Shown here: piece by piece, positions 1-5,211 of the stretch
How the letters are laid out: every line of letters starts with the position of its first letter
Position numbering within the stretch: position 1 is the first letter of the stretch
Assembly: GCA_937911045.1 (NCBI GenBank)
Contig: CALEPX010000092.1
Coordinates: 1 to 5,211, forward strand
Direction: 5' to 3'
DNA: 5,211 nucleotides
From: an uncultured Fretibacterium sp.
GTDB lineage: Bacteria; Synergistota; Synergistia; Synergistales; Aminobacteriaceae
Made by a program: the position numbers and the translations under genes
The notes under the pieces: model-generated
The model's database searches: none
The model's input: the letters and a program-made list of their open reading frames with translations, nothing else
What the model was told of the DNA's origin: nothing

Positions 1-327
1 CTTTGGCAAGAGTACAAGGAACTGGACTTGGCAGTACCGCTGATGAATGTGATCAGGAGAATCCTGGAGCATTATTTCCTCCAAATCTGCGGTTATGACG
101 GAAGCCAACTTCGAGACATTGTGCTCAAAAATGGCAAGGATGGAGAGCAATCTGAGTACGAACGGGCAATGCTCGCTTATATCTCGTCAAGTACTTATGG
201 CGTCAATGATGGGTTTTACCACATCGAGGACGCATTTGACGTGGAGCAATGCAGAAACGCTTTCCGGCGAATTTTTGACCGAATGAACCAGATACAGCAC
301 TACAACATGATGATGGGGAATAACTGA
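1..327 (+). CDS. AAA_13-type ATPase, C-terminal fragment (RloC/PrrC-like group), 5' end outside the window
   Basis: The frame is open from base 1 and ends at TGA 325-327. The TTG at 28 is not a credible start, because the family-like sequence continues upstream of it (LWQEYKEL). About 108 residues are visible. They include NVIRRILEHYF, which matches my memory of the C-terminal part of AAA_13 ATPases, and the ending QIQHYNMMMG, a family-typical tail. The Walker A motif and coiled-coil arms would lie upstream, outside the window. Known relatives are SMC/Rad50-like ATPases. Some (RloC, PrrC) carry an anticodon-nuclease domain and sit beside type I restriction systems. Whether this one is a nuclease cannot be seen here. 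The last six codons form the first unit of the 18-bp array that follows. The gene lies just upstream of the helicase on the same strand and probably shares its transcript. An uncharacterised ATPase of another subgroup remains possible. Confidence 0.65.
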   Translation, partial: LWQEYKELDLAVPLMNVIRRILEHYFLQICGYDGSQLRDIVLKNGKDGEQSEYERAMLAYISSSTYGVNDGFYHIEDAFDVEQCRNAFRRIFDRMNQIQHYNMMMGNN

Positions 328-356
328 ATAATAATTGAATGACGGAGAATAACTGA

Positions 357-461
357 ATGGAAAATAACCGAATGATGGAGAACAACCGAATGACGAGGAA
401 TAATTGCATGATAAGGACTAACCGAATGACGGAGAATAACCGAATGGCGGAGAATAACTGA
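357..461 (+). CDS. Possible 34-residue hexapeptide-repeat ORF coupled to the helicase start
   Basis: Starting at ATG 357, the array stays open for 34 codons as diverged copies of the hexapeptide MTENNR, including MMENNR, MTRNNC, MIRTNR and MAENN. It stops at TGA 459-461, overlapping the helicase ATG (461-463) by one base. A GGAG at 344-347 lies nine bases before the ATG. A tiny ORF, MTENN, ends at 354-356 directly before it. The peptide is polar and rich in Asn, Met and Arg, with no signal peptide or membrane segment. I do not recognise it. It could act as a leader whose translation delivers ribosomes to the helicase, or it could be a by-product of duplicating the ATPase gene's final codons. 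That every unit after 348 keeps a length divisible by three is suggestive but not proof of coding. Confidence 0.3.
   Translation: MENNRMMENNRMTRNNCMIRTNRMTENNRMAENN
449..452 (+). promoter_or_regulatory. Ribosome binding site of the helicase, inside the last repeat unit
   Basis: GGAG lies eight bases before ATG 461 and is itself part of the 18-bp unit. An in-frame TAA at 455-457 stands immediately upstream, so the helicase cannot start earlier and ATG 461 is well supported. Confidence 0.75.
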
Positions 462-2599
462 TGGAAAAACTTAACTGCGTAATCGAACGAGTAACATATC
501 ATAATGAAGAGAACGGCTTCTCGGTCGTCAAGGCTACTGCACAAGGGCATCATGACGCCATAACCGCCGTCGGCACAATGCCGGATGTTAAAGTCGGTGC
601 CGTCTTCGATCTTTATGGCGAATGGAAATTCCACTCGAAATTTGGACACCAATTTTCCTTTCAACGCTGTGAGGAATCACTTCCGGCAACCGTCAATGGG
701 ATTAAAAAATATCTTGGCAGCGGTCTCATTAAAGGGATCGGGCCTGCTTATGCTGAGAGAATTGTAAAGCAATTCGGAGATGAAACGTTGACAATTCTCG
801 ACAAGGACCCGGAACGTCTCTCCGAAGTTCCAGGCATCGGGACAAAGCGGCTTGAACAAATCAAAAAAAGTTGGAACGAGCAACGAGAAATCAGAAACAT
901 TATGCTGTTCCTGCAATCGCATGATGTCAGCACCTCCATCGCCACGAAGATTTATAAGCAGTACGGTAATCAATCTATTCAAATGGTGACTGAAAACCCG
1001 TACAGATTAGCCGATGAAATTTGGGGCATCGGATTTAAGACTGCTGACACCATCGCTAAGAAACTTGGATTCGGACATGAGCGTTTCGAGCGTCTTAAGA
1101 GCGGTCTCATTTACACTCTGAAGAATTTAGCTAGTGAAGGACATTGCTTCGCCTATAAGGACGATCTACTAAACGCAGGCGCAGAACTTTTGGAAGTCGA
1201 GGAAGAAAAACTCTCGAAAACTCTGGAACGCATGATTGAGGATAATAATGTGTTTCTCGACGACACGTTCTACCCTCCAGCGATCTACCTTCCACTGTAC
1301 TACTACTCCGAGGTCGGTGTGGCAAATCACATCAAGCGTCTGATGAGTAAGCCCAAAATCAAATACATCAAAAATGATCTCAACGATTCAATCAAATATG
1401 ATGAAATACAGCTGGAAGCAATACAAGCTGCTCTAACAAACAAAGTTTTTATTCTCACGGGCGGTCCTGGAACAGGCAAAACCACATGTGTAAATGGGAT
1501 CATTCATGCTTACCAAGATGCCGGAGCAACAATCCTTCTTGCCGCTCCAACGGGACGTGCCGCTAAAAGAATGTCAGAAGTGACTGGCGAAAACGCAAAA
1601 ACGATTCATAGATTATTGGAGATGAGACCTCCGGAAGGCTTCCAACGAAATGAGAAAAGTCCACTGCATGGTGACGTGCTGATCGTCGATGAGTGCTCCA
1701 TGATTGACGTAGTTCTGATGAACAGTTTATTGAAGGCAGTTCCCGACGGAATGACCGTGATCCTCGTCGGCGACGTTGACCAGTTGCCCAGTGTCGGCGC
1801 TGGTAAGGTACTCGGCGACATCATCGCGTCAAAAACCGTGCCGGTAATCAAGCTTGAGAAAATTTTCCGCCAAGCTCAAACCAGCAGAATCATCACAAAT
1901 GCGCACCGAATCAACAAAGGCTCCATGCCTTTTCTGACGGTTTCAGGAGATTCAGACACTTCAGACTTCCTGTTCTTCCCCGAAGATAAGGGCAAAACTT
2001 CAGCGGAAAATGCTGAACTCGCCACGGAAAAAGTTATTGAATTATGTACAAAAATATTGCCTAAGAAAGGAATTAACCCCACTGATATTCAAGTCCTCAC
2101 TCCGATGAGACGCGGATCCGTGGGAGCAACAAACTTGAACCAAAAATTACAATCAGCGCTCAATCATGAAACACTAAAATTGTCATACGGGGGGATCGAC
2201 TACAAGCTCACCGATCGCGTCATGCAGATCAGGAACAATTATGAGAAAGGCGTGTTCAACGGGGATATTGGCTTCATTGCTGATGTGCATACCATGGAGG
2301 ACGAATTGCTCGTAAAATTCGAGGACAGAACCGTCCCGTACGACATCACCGAACTCGATGAACTTGTTTTGGCTTATGCCACGACAATACATAAATCCCA
2401 GGGCAGCGAGTTCCCGTTCGTCGTCATGCCTATAGTCATGAGCCATTTCATCATGCTGCAACGGAATCTCCTCTACACCGGAGTAACACGTGCAAAGCAA
2501 GGTTTGTTCATCGTCGGAGAGAACAAAGCAATTTACATCGCTGTCAAAAACGATAAAATTGCTGAACGAAACACAAAACTTGCAGAAAGGTTAGAGTAA
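461..2599 (+). CDS. recD2: RecD2-like ATP-dependent 5'-3' DNA helicase
   Basis: This 712-residue protein is near the usual RecD2 length and looks complete. The N-terminal domain (about 1-80) begins with family-like CVIERVTYHNEENGFSVVK. Residues about 85-140 form a helix-hairpin-helix region (LIKGIGPAYAERIV, LSEVPGIGTKRLEQI), with a further IWGIGFKTAD motif. The SF1B motor follows: Walker A GGPGTGKTT at 334-342 (Lys340), LAAPTGRAAKRM, Walker B VDECSMID with Asp410/Glu411, GDVDQLPSVGAG from 437, and KIFRQAQTSRI. The C-terminal motifs are QGSEF (647-651) within IHKSQGSEF and YTGVTRAK ending near 679. RecD2 proteins unwind duplexes with a 5' overhang and work without RecBC. The family is often housekeeping, but here it lies between an AAA_13 ATPase and a DUF262 nuclease, so a defence role is inferred. 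Its start overlaps the repeat-encoded frame (TGATG) and its stop overlaps the next gene (TAATG), implying translational coupling. No catalytic motif appears to be missing. Confidence 0.93.
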   Translation: MEKLNCVIERVTYHNEENGFSVVKATAQGHHDAITAVGTMPDVKVGAVFDLYGEWKFHSKFGHQFSFQRCEESLPATVNGIKKYLGSGLIKGIGPAYAERIVKQFGDETLTILDKDPERLSEVPGIGTKRLEQIKKSWNEQREIRNIMLFLQSHDVSTSIATKIYKQYGNQSIQMVTENPYRLADEIWGIGFKTADTIAKKLGFGHERFERLKSGLIYTLKNLASEGHCFAYKDDLLNAGAELLEVEEEKLSKTLERMIEDNNVFLDDTFYPPAIYLPLYYYSEVGVANHIKRLMSKPKIKYIKNDLNDSIKYDEIQLEAIQAALTNKVFILTGGPGTGKTTCVNGIIHAYQDAGATILLAAPTGRAAKRMSEVTGENAKTIHRLLEMRPPEGFQRNEKSPLHGDVLIVDECSMIDVVLMNSLLKAVPDGMTVILVGDVDQLPSVGAGKVLGDIIASKTVPVIKLEKIFRQAQTSRIITNAHRINKGSMPFLTVSGDSDTSDFLFFPEDKGKTSAENAELATEKVIELCTKILPKKGINPTDIQVLTPMRRGSVGATNLNQKLQSALNHETLKLSYGGIDYKLTDRVMQIRNNYEKGVFNGDIGFIADVHTMEDELLVKFEDRTVPYDITELDELVLAYATTIHKSQGSEFPFVVMPIVMSHFIMLQRNLLYTGVTRAKQGLFIVGENKAIYIAVKNDKIAERNTKLAERLE

Positions 2600-4398
2600 T
2601 GTCACAGTTTGAAGTACAACACACATCAATCGAGAATATAATCAGCTCAATTAAGTCTGGGACAATCGCTATCCCAGATATTCAGCGTCCTTTCGTCTGG
2701 AAAAACACTCAGGTTCGAGAACTCATGGACTCGCTTTATAAAGGATTCCCTGTCGGCTACATCACTGTCTGGTTCAAAACGGACATCAAGCTTAAAGATG
2801 GCACTTTGTCTCACAAAAAAGAAATCTTGATTGACGGACAACAACGCGTCACTGCAATTCAGGCAGCAATAGTGGGAGAAAAAGTCGTGACTTCGGATTA
2901 TAGCAAGAAACGTATTACCATTGCTTTTAATCCTCAAACAAAATCTTTCGAGGTTCCAAACTCCCTCATCGCTAAAGATTCACGATGGATTCATGATATT
3001 TCTGAAATGTTCAAAACTGGATTCAATAGCTGGAAATTCGTGAGTGATTATTGCCAAGAAAATAACCTGAGTGGGCAAGAAAGCTCGATTAGTGATAATG
3101 TTAATCAACTTCTGAAGATTAAAGACATAAACCTGGGTAAAATCGTACTTGCCGAAAGTTTAAGCATCGATGATGTCACCGAAATTTTCATTCGCATCAA
3201 TTCTCAGGGCGTTCCGCTTTCTCAGGCTGATTTTGCAATGTCAGTCATCTCCGCTGACGATCGCTATGGCGGCAGCTCAATTCGCAAACTCATCGATCAC
3301 TTCTGCAACTTCATGAGCCAACCTTCAAACTATGACACCATCATTAAAAATGACAAAGATTTTGCTGCATCTCAGGATCATAACAATATCAAATGGGTCG
3401 TAAAATCACACGATAACATTTATATTCCGGATTACAAAGACATTTTGCGTGTGGCGTTTACTCATGCTTTCCATCGGGGCAAGATCGCCGATTTAGTCAG
3501 CCTGCTCTCAGGACGCGATTTCCAAGCAAGACAAAATCTCGAAATTGTTGCTGAGGCTTCATTCAGAAAACTGCGCGAGGGCATTGAGACTTTTGTCAAC
3601 GAGAATAATTTTAAACATTACACGATGATCATGCGTTCAACCGGCATTATTGCTCCTTCATTCGTAAAATCTCAGAATGTTCTAAACTTTGCTTATGTTT
3701 TGTATTTGTCTCTACGAAATCTCAACGTTGCTCAAACAAAGATTGAGAATGTTGTACGCAGGTGGAGCGTTCTATCCATGCTGACCGGAAGGTACTCAAA
3801 TTCTCCGGAATCTGCGTTTGATGCGGATATTAAAAACTTCACAGAGCATGACTCGCTGAAATTTTTGGAGGACACGGAAGCTGGTGAATTATCAGACGCA
3901 TTCTGGAATATCGTTTTGCCCCAAAAACTTGAAATCTCCGCTGCAAGCAGTCCTTACTTCAGCATTTTTGTGATGGCTCAAATTCATAACAAAGCTCGTG
4001 GTTTCCTGTCCGAAAAAATCGACATCGCTTCTTTGAGCACCGGGAACGGTCAAGTTCACCACCTTTTCCCGCGAAAATATTTGCAAGATAATGGCTTCAG
4101 TGACAGAAAATATTACAATCAAATCGCAAACTATGCTTACACTCAGTCAGAAATAAATATTGCAATCAGGGACAATGCTCCGTGTGTGTACATGGAAAAA
4201 ATGCGGCTCCAAGTCTCAGGGCAAGAAAATTTCTACGGCGGAATTTCAACTCAGAGTGACCTTGAAAAAAATCTCGACGAAAATTGCATTCCTCCTGACT
4301 TCATGAGCATGGACGCGAAAAATTACTTGGAGTTTCTCGACAAACGCAGACGCTTGATGGCTCAGTACATTCGGGATTATTATGAAAGCTTGAAGTGA
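2599..4398 (+). CDS. DUF262 protein with C-terminal HNH-like (DUF1524-type) nuclease region, GmrSD/SspE-like
   Basis: This is a 599-residue protein. The N-terminal DUF262 (ParB/sulfiredoxin-like fold) shows PDIQRPFVW at 26-34, GFPVGYITVWF at 49-59 and the hallmark DGQQR at 79-83. FIRINSQGVPLSQADF starts near 197 and is also typical. The C-terminal region has VHHLFPRKYL (His487, His488, Pro491), then NQIANYAYTQSEIN with Asn511 and Asn520, as in the His-Me-finger nuclease end of DUF262/DUF1524 proteins. In GmrSD and SspE the DGQQR domain couples nucleotide hydrolysis and sensing of modified DNA to cleavage or nicking. Cleavage activity and the sensed modification here are inference. AAAGG at 2586-2590 lies eight bases before ATG 2599, and the start shares one base with the helicase stop, so the two are probably made together. 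No strong terminator was found after the stop. The middle region (about 220-450) is not recognised beyond the family architecture. Confidence 0.88.
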   Translation: MSQFEVQHTSIENIISSIKSGTIAIPDIQRPFVWKNTQVRELMDSLYKGFPVGYITVWFKTDIKLKDGTLSHKKEILIDGQQRVTAIQAAIVGEKVVTSDYSKKRITIAFNPQTKSFEVPNSLIAKDSRWIHDISEMFKTGFNSWKFVSDYCQENNLSGQESSISDNVNQLLKIKDINLGKIVLAESLSIDDVTEIFIRINSQGVPLSQADFAMSVISADDRYGGSSIRKLIDHFCNFMSQPSNYDTIIKNDKDFAASQDHNNIKWVVKSHDNIYIPDYKDILRVAFTHAFHRGKIADLVSLLSGRDFQARQNLEIVAEASFRKLREGIETFVNENNFKHYTMIMRSTGIIAPSFVKSQNVLNFAYVLYLSLRNLNVAQTKIENVVRRWSVLSMLTGRYSNSPESAFDADIKNFTEHDSLKFLEDTEAGELSDAFWNIVLPQKLEISAASSPYFSIFVMAQIHNKARGFLSEKIDIASLSTGNGQVHHLFPRKYLQDNGFSDRKYYNQIANYAYTQSEINIAIRDNAPCVYMEKMRLQVSGQENFYGGISTQSDLEKNLDENCIPPDFMSMDAKNYLEFLDKRRRLMAQYIRDYYESLK

Positions 4399-4419
4399 AT
4401 TTCTAAGGAAAATGATAAA

Positions 4420-4470
4420 ATGAACAAAGATTTTACTAACAGCATTGATTTGCCGCTCCTTACACATTAA
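4420..4470 (+). CDS. Very short ORF after the DUF262 gene, doubtful
   Basis: Sixteen codons (MNKDFTNSIDLPLLTH) begin 21 bases after the DUF262 stop, with AAGGA at 4405-4409 ten bases upstream. The composition looks like a normal protein N-terminus, so it may be the stub of a former next gene in the operon, cut off at this edge. It may equally be chance. Nothing is recognisable in it. Confidence 0.15.
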   Translation: MNKDFTNSIDLPLLTH

Positions 4471-4489
4471 AAACACACAGTACAAAAAA

Positions 4490-4837
4490 TCACGAAATCA
4501 AAATCTTCGCGGCACTCTTTAGCTTGTCAAATTGTTCTTGGAGTGCTGATATTCGTTCTCTCAGAATGGAGTTTTCTCTTTGAACAGGATTTTCTCTCTG
4601 AACGGGGGGTTCTCTCTGAATGGATTTTTCTCGCTCAATCGCGTTAGTTTTTCGTGTCTTTTCCAGCTTGAAACCGTATTTATGCTTCCAATTCTCCAGA
4701 GTTTTTGCACTGAGATTGTACTCCTTAGCAGCTTGCTCAATCCCGACTTCCTGAACTCGTTTCCAAATCAGGATCCGATCGTTTTCTTTGGTAAATGTAC
4801 GTTTCTTCACTGATGGTGCAAAATTGTTTCTTGGCAT
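4490..4837 (-). CDS. Small HTH protein resembling IS3-type OrfA, with internal hexapeptide repeat
   Basis: Start chosen at ATG 4835-4837 (115 residues). AGGAGA lies seven bases upstream, and the predicted transcription start near 4870 excludes the longer in-frame ATG at 4868-4870. The N-terminus is basic (KKRTF). Residues about 28-55 form a helix-turn-helix (EQAAKEYNLSAKTLENWKHK) like the HTH of IS3 OrfA proteins. Residues 67-96 are five hexapeptides related to VQRENP, unusual for OrfA. Residues 97-115 (ALQEQFDKLKSAAKI) resemble the leucine-zipper tail before the OrfA frameshift site. No OrfB integrase frame follows, because the DUF262 gene ends convergently 91 bases away. It may be a relic of an insertion sequence or a stand-alone DNA-binding protein. 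The intact reading frame, ribosome site and promoter favour an expressed gene. Assignment to IS3 rests on pattern memory only. Confidence 0.65.
   Translation of the reverse strand: MPRNNFAPSVKKRTFTKENDRILIWKRVQEVGIEQAAKEYNLSAKTLENWKHKYGFKLEKTRKTNAIEREKSIQREPPVQRENPVQRENSILRERISALQEQFDKLKSAAKILIS
4550..4639 (-). repeat. Five 18-bp tandem units encoding [IV]QRE[NP][PS] hexapeptides
   Basis: On the coding (minus) strand the units occupy 4639-4622, 4621-4604, 4603-4586, 4585-4568 and 4567-4550, with consensus GTTCAGAGAGAAAATCCT. The central AGAGAA codons are kept in the middle units. They encode IEREKS, IQREPP, VQRENP, VQRENS and ILRERI. The period is exactly 18, so gain or loss of a unit would keep the frame. 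The segment is charged and predicted to extend or link the helix between the HTH and the C-terminal zipper. Confidence 0.85.
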
Positions 4838-4844
4838 TTCTCGA

Positions 4845-4850
4845 TCTCCT
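4845..4850 (-). promoter_or_regulatory. Ribosome binding site of the HTH gene
   Basis: AGGAGA on the minus strand lies seven bases before ATG 4837. It decides the start in favour of this ATG over the in-frame ATG at 4870. Confidence 0.75.
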
Positions 4851-4876
4851 TTTTTTAGGACATTTCTCAATTTTTT

Positions 4877-4905
4877 ATTATAGCATGCCTCAAGTGATCC
4901 AAAAA
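4877..4905 (-). promoter_or_regulatory. Extended -10 promoter of the HTH gene
   Basis: On the minus strand TGCTATAAT (4885-4877) is a perfect -10 with the TG extension. Seventeen bases upstream is TTTTTG (4905-4900), a poor -35, which the extended -10 could offset. The predicted start of transcription is near 4870. The -35 region falls within the first of two 25-bp direct repeats, so a protein binding those repeats could control the promoter. Confidence 0.6.
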
Positions 4906-4940
4906 TGTGGTCTCACAAGTGATCTAAAAATATGGTCTCT
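4891..4940. repeat. Two adjacent 25-bp direct repeats upstream of the HTH gene
   Basis: The copies are 4891-4915 and 4916-4940. They begin CAAGTGATCYAAAAATRTGG, continue TCTCW, and match at 22 of 25 positions. A fragment of the unit (AAATATGG, 4941-4948) follows. The palindrome TCACAAGTGA (4913-4922) forms at their junction. Direct repeats of this kind next to a transposase-like gene resemble transposase-binding repeats at insertion sequence ends (for example in IS21-type elements), or operator repeats for a self-regulating HTH protein. No matching inverted copy was found at the other side of the HTH gene. Confidence 0.75.
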
Positions 4941-4948
4941 AAATATGG

Positions 4949-4989
4949 AAAAAGACCCTTCCTTCCTTGCTTTTTGGTAAGGTCCTTTT
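4949..4989. terminator. Weak terminator-like hairpin, uncertain
   Basis: GACC (4954-4957) can pair with GGTC (4981-4984), flanked by an A tract (4949-4953) and TTTT (4986-4989) that also pair apart from a one-base bulge. An alternative inner hairpin is CCTTGC (4965-4970) with GTAAGG (4977-4982), including one G-T pair. The A and T tracts would suit a bidirectional terminator, but the stem is short and it sits between two divergent promoters. Confidence 0.25.
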
Positions 4990-5023
4990 CGGTTGTCTAA
5001 TAGCGCATTAAATTCGCGTGATT

Positions 5024-5061
5024 TCGTAAAATTTTCTCTCGACTTCTGAGAAATTTTACGA
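5024..5061. repeat. Inverted repeat flanking the -35 of the rightward promoter (operator candidate)
   Basis: TCGTAAAATTT (5024-5034) pairs perfectly with AAATTTTACGA (5051-5061). After one bulged T, CTC (5036-5038) pairs with GAG (5048-5050), leaving a nine-base loop at 5039-5047. The -35 lies in the loop and the right arm abuts the -10, so a dimeric regulator bound here would block the promoter. No T tract follows, which argues against a terminator. Confidence 0.6.
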
Positions 5062-5067
5062 TATAAT
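5039..5067 (+). promoter_or_regulatory. Sigma70-type promoter of the primase-like gene
   Basis: TATAAT at 5062-5067 is a perfect -10. TCGACT at 5039-5044 matches the -35 consensus at four of six positions with the ideal 17-base spacer. Transcription would begin near 5074, leaving a leader of about 35 bases. GAGGT at 5097-5101 lies seven bases before the ATG at 5109. Confidence 0.6.
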
Positions 5068-5108
5068 TCCTTTCTAAAAGAATAAAAATTTTTCACGAGG
5101 TATTATAA

Positions 5109-5211
5109 ATGAAAAATCAACAAACCACAAGAGTTTTTGAAGAAGTTCAGGCAAGGTACGACATCAGCAACATCGCAGAAGGATTAGGAATTAGGTTAAA
5201 ACGAGTGGGAC
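5109..5211 (+). CDS. N-terminus of a possible CHC2-type primase, cut by the window end
   Basis: Thirty-four residues are visible, beginning MKNQQTTRVFEEV and including VQARYDISNIAEGLGIRLKR. This pattern, a helix followed by DI..IAE.LGI.LKR and Gly, resembles the N-terminus of DnaG-like CHC2 zinc-finger primases carried by phages, plasmids and integrative elements. There the zinc cysteines and histidine follow shortly after, outside the window. The start is supported by GAGGT seven bases upstream and by the promoter at 5039-5067. If correct, the gene marks replication functions of a mobile element next to the defence-like operon. Another DNA-binding protein with a similar HTH-like N-terminus is possible. 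Confidence 0.4.
   Translation, partial: MKNQQTTRVFEEVQARYDISNIAEGLGIRLKRVG

Larger units (their letters stand above)
310..461 (+). repeat. Degenerate 18-bp tandem array spanning the ATPase-helicase junction
   Basis: The consensus unit is ATGACGGAGAATAACCGA. The core AATAACYG recurs with starts at 319, 330, 348, 363, 381, 399, 417, 435 and 453, giving steps of 11, 18, 15, 18, 18, 18, 18 and 18. The first copy (310-327) is the end of the ATPase coding sequence, including its TGA, and matches the consensus at 15 of 18 positions. The last copy ends in TGATG, which supplies the helicase ATG. The 11-bp step equals one unit with seven bases missing. The third position group of the unit is TGA in some copies (336, 354, 459) and CGA in most others, so a stop codon appears to have become arginine in the inner copies. 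No promoter or hairpin is seen here. The array looks like a local expansion of an originally overlapping gene junction. Confidence 0.9.

Noticed and set aside
28..327. TTG at 28 as the start of a separate small gene
   Set aside because: The frame is open to base 1 and the upstream residues fit the same ATPase family, so this is the end of a longer gene.
310..461. Array considered as a CRISPR
   Set aside because: The units are contiguous with no spacers, the period is 18 bp and the copies are degenerate.
203..664. Minus-strand open frame of 153 codons crossing the 18-bp array and the helicase 5' end
   Set aside because: It is the antisense of the repeat and of a clearly real gene. Its hydrophobic hexapeptides arise from reading the array backwards, and no ribosome site or family match was seen.
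2183..2500. Minus-strand 105-codon frame opposite the helicase C-terminal motifs
   Set aside because: It is a shadow of conserved helicase sequence on the opposite strand.
4399..4489. Searched for a shared terminator between the convergent DUF262 and HTH genes
   Set aside because: No stem followed by a T tract was found in either direction. Only short chance pairings such as CGAA with TTCG near 4493-4509 were seen.
4838..4870. Longer version of the HTH gene starting at ATG 4870
   Set aside because: The predicted transcription start falls at about this point, and the good ribosome site serves ATG 4837 instead.
4890..5096. Minus-strand 68-codon frame in the intergenic region
   Set aside because: It overlaps two promoters, direct repeats and an inverted repeat, and its translation is low-complexity Lys/Arg/Phe/Ser with no family resemblance.

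Overview
The window looks like an accessory (defence or mobile) region of a bacterial chromosome or integrated element of moderate base composition. The organism cannot be named from the sequence. Shine-Dalgarno sites are good, a RecD2-type helicase is present without visible RecB or RecC, and intergenic DNA is AT-rich. This would fit an anaerobic Bacillota-like or related lineage, but that is a guess.

Layout, left to right. Positions 1-327 are the C-terminal end of an AAA_13-type ATPase, the group that includes RloC/PrrC-like proteins. Positions 310-461 are a degenerate 18-bp tandem array. It begins inside the last codons of the ATPase gene and ends on the start codon of the next gene. Positions 461-2599 encode a full-length RecD2-like ATP-dependent helicase. 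Positions 2599-4398 encode a DUF262 protein with a C-terminal HNH-like (DUF1524-type) nuclease region, related in architecture to GmrSD and SspE. These three genes are co-directional. The helicase stop and DUF262 start overlap as TAATG. A repeat-encoded reading frame overlaps the helicase start as TGATG. The set is best read as one translationally coupled operon of an ATPase, a helicase and a modification- or DNA-sensing nuclease.

From 4490 to 4837 on the minus strand lies a small HTH protein resembling OrfA of IS3-type elements. It has no OrfB partner and contains its own 18-bp array encoding a hexapeptide repeat. Its promoter region (4838-4940) carries two 25-bp direct repeats. The interval 4941-5108 holds a weak hairpin and a sigma70-type promoter whose -35 lies in the loop of a long inverted repeat. 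This promoter drives a rightward gene, cut by the window end, whose N-terminus resembles CHC2-type primases of mobile elements.

The most notable features are the repeat-expanded gene junction ahead of the helicase, where most units carry a spaced Shine-Dalgarno/ATG pair, and the three-gene set itself as a candidate defence module.
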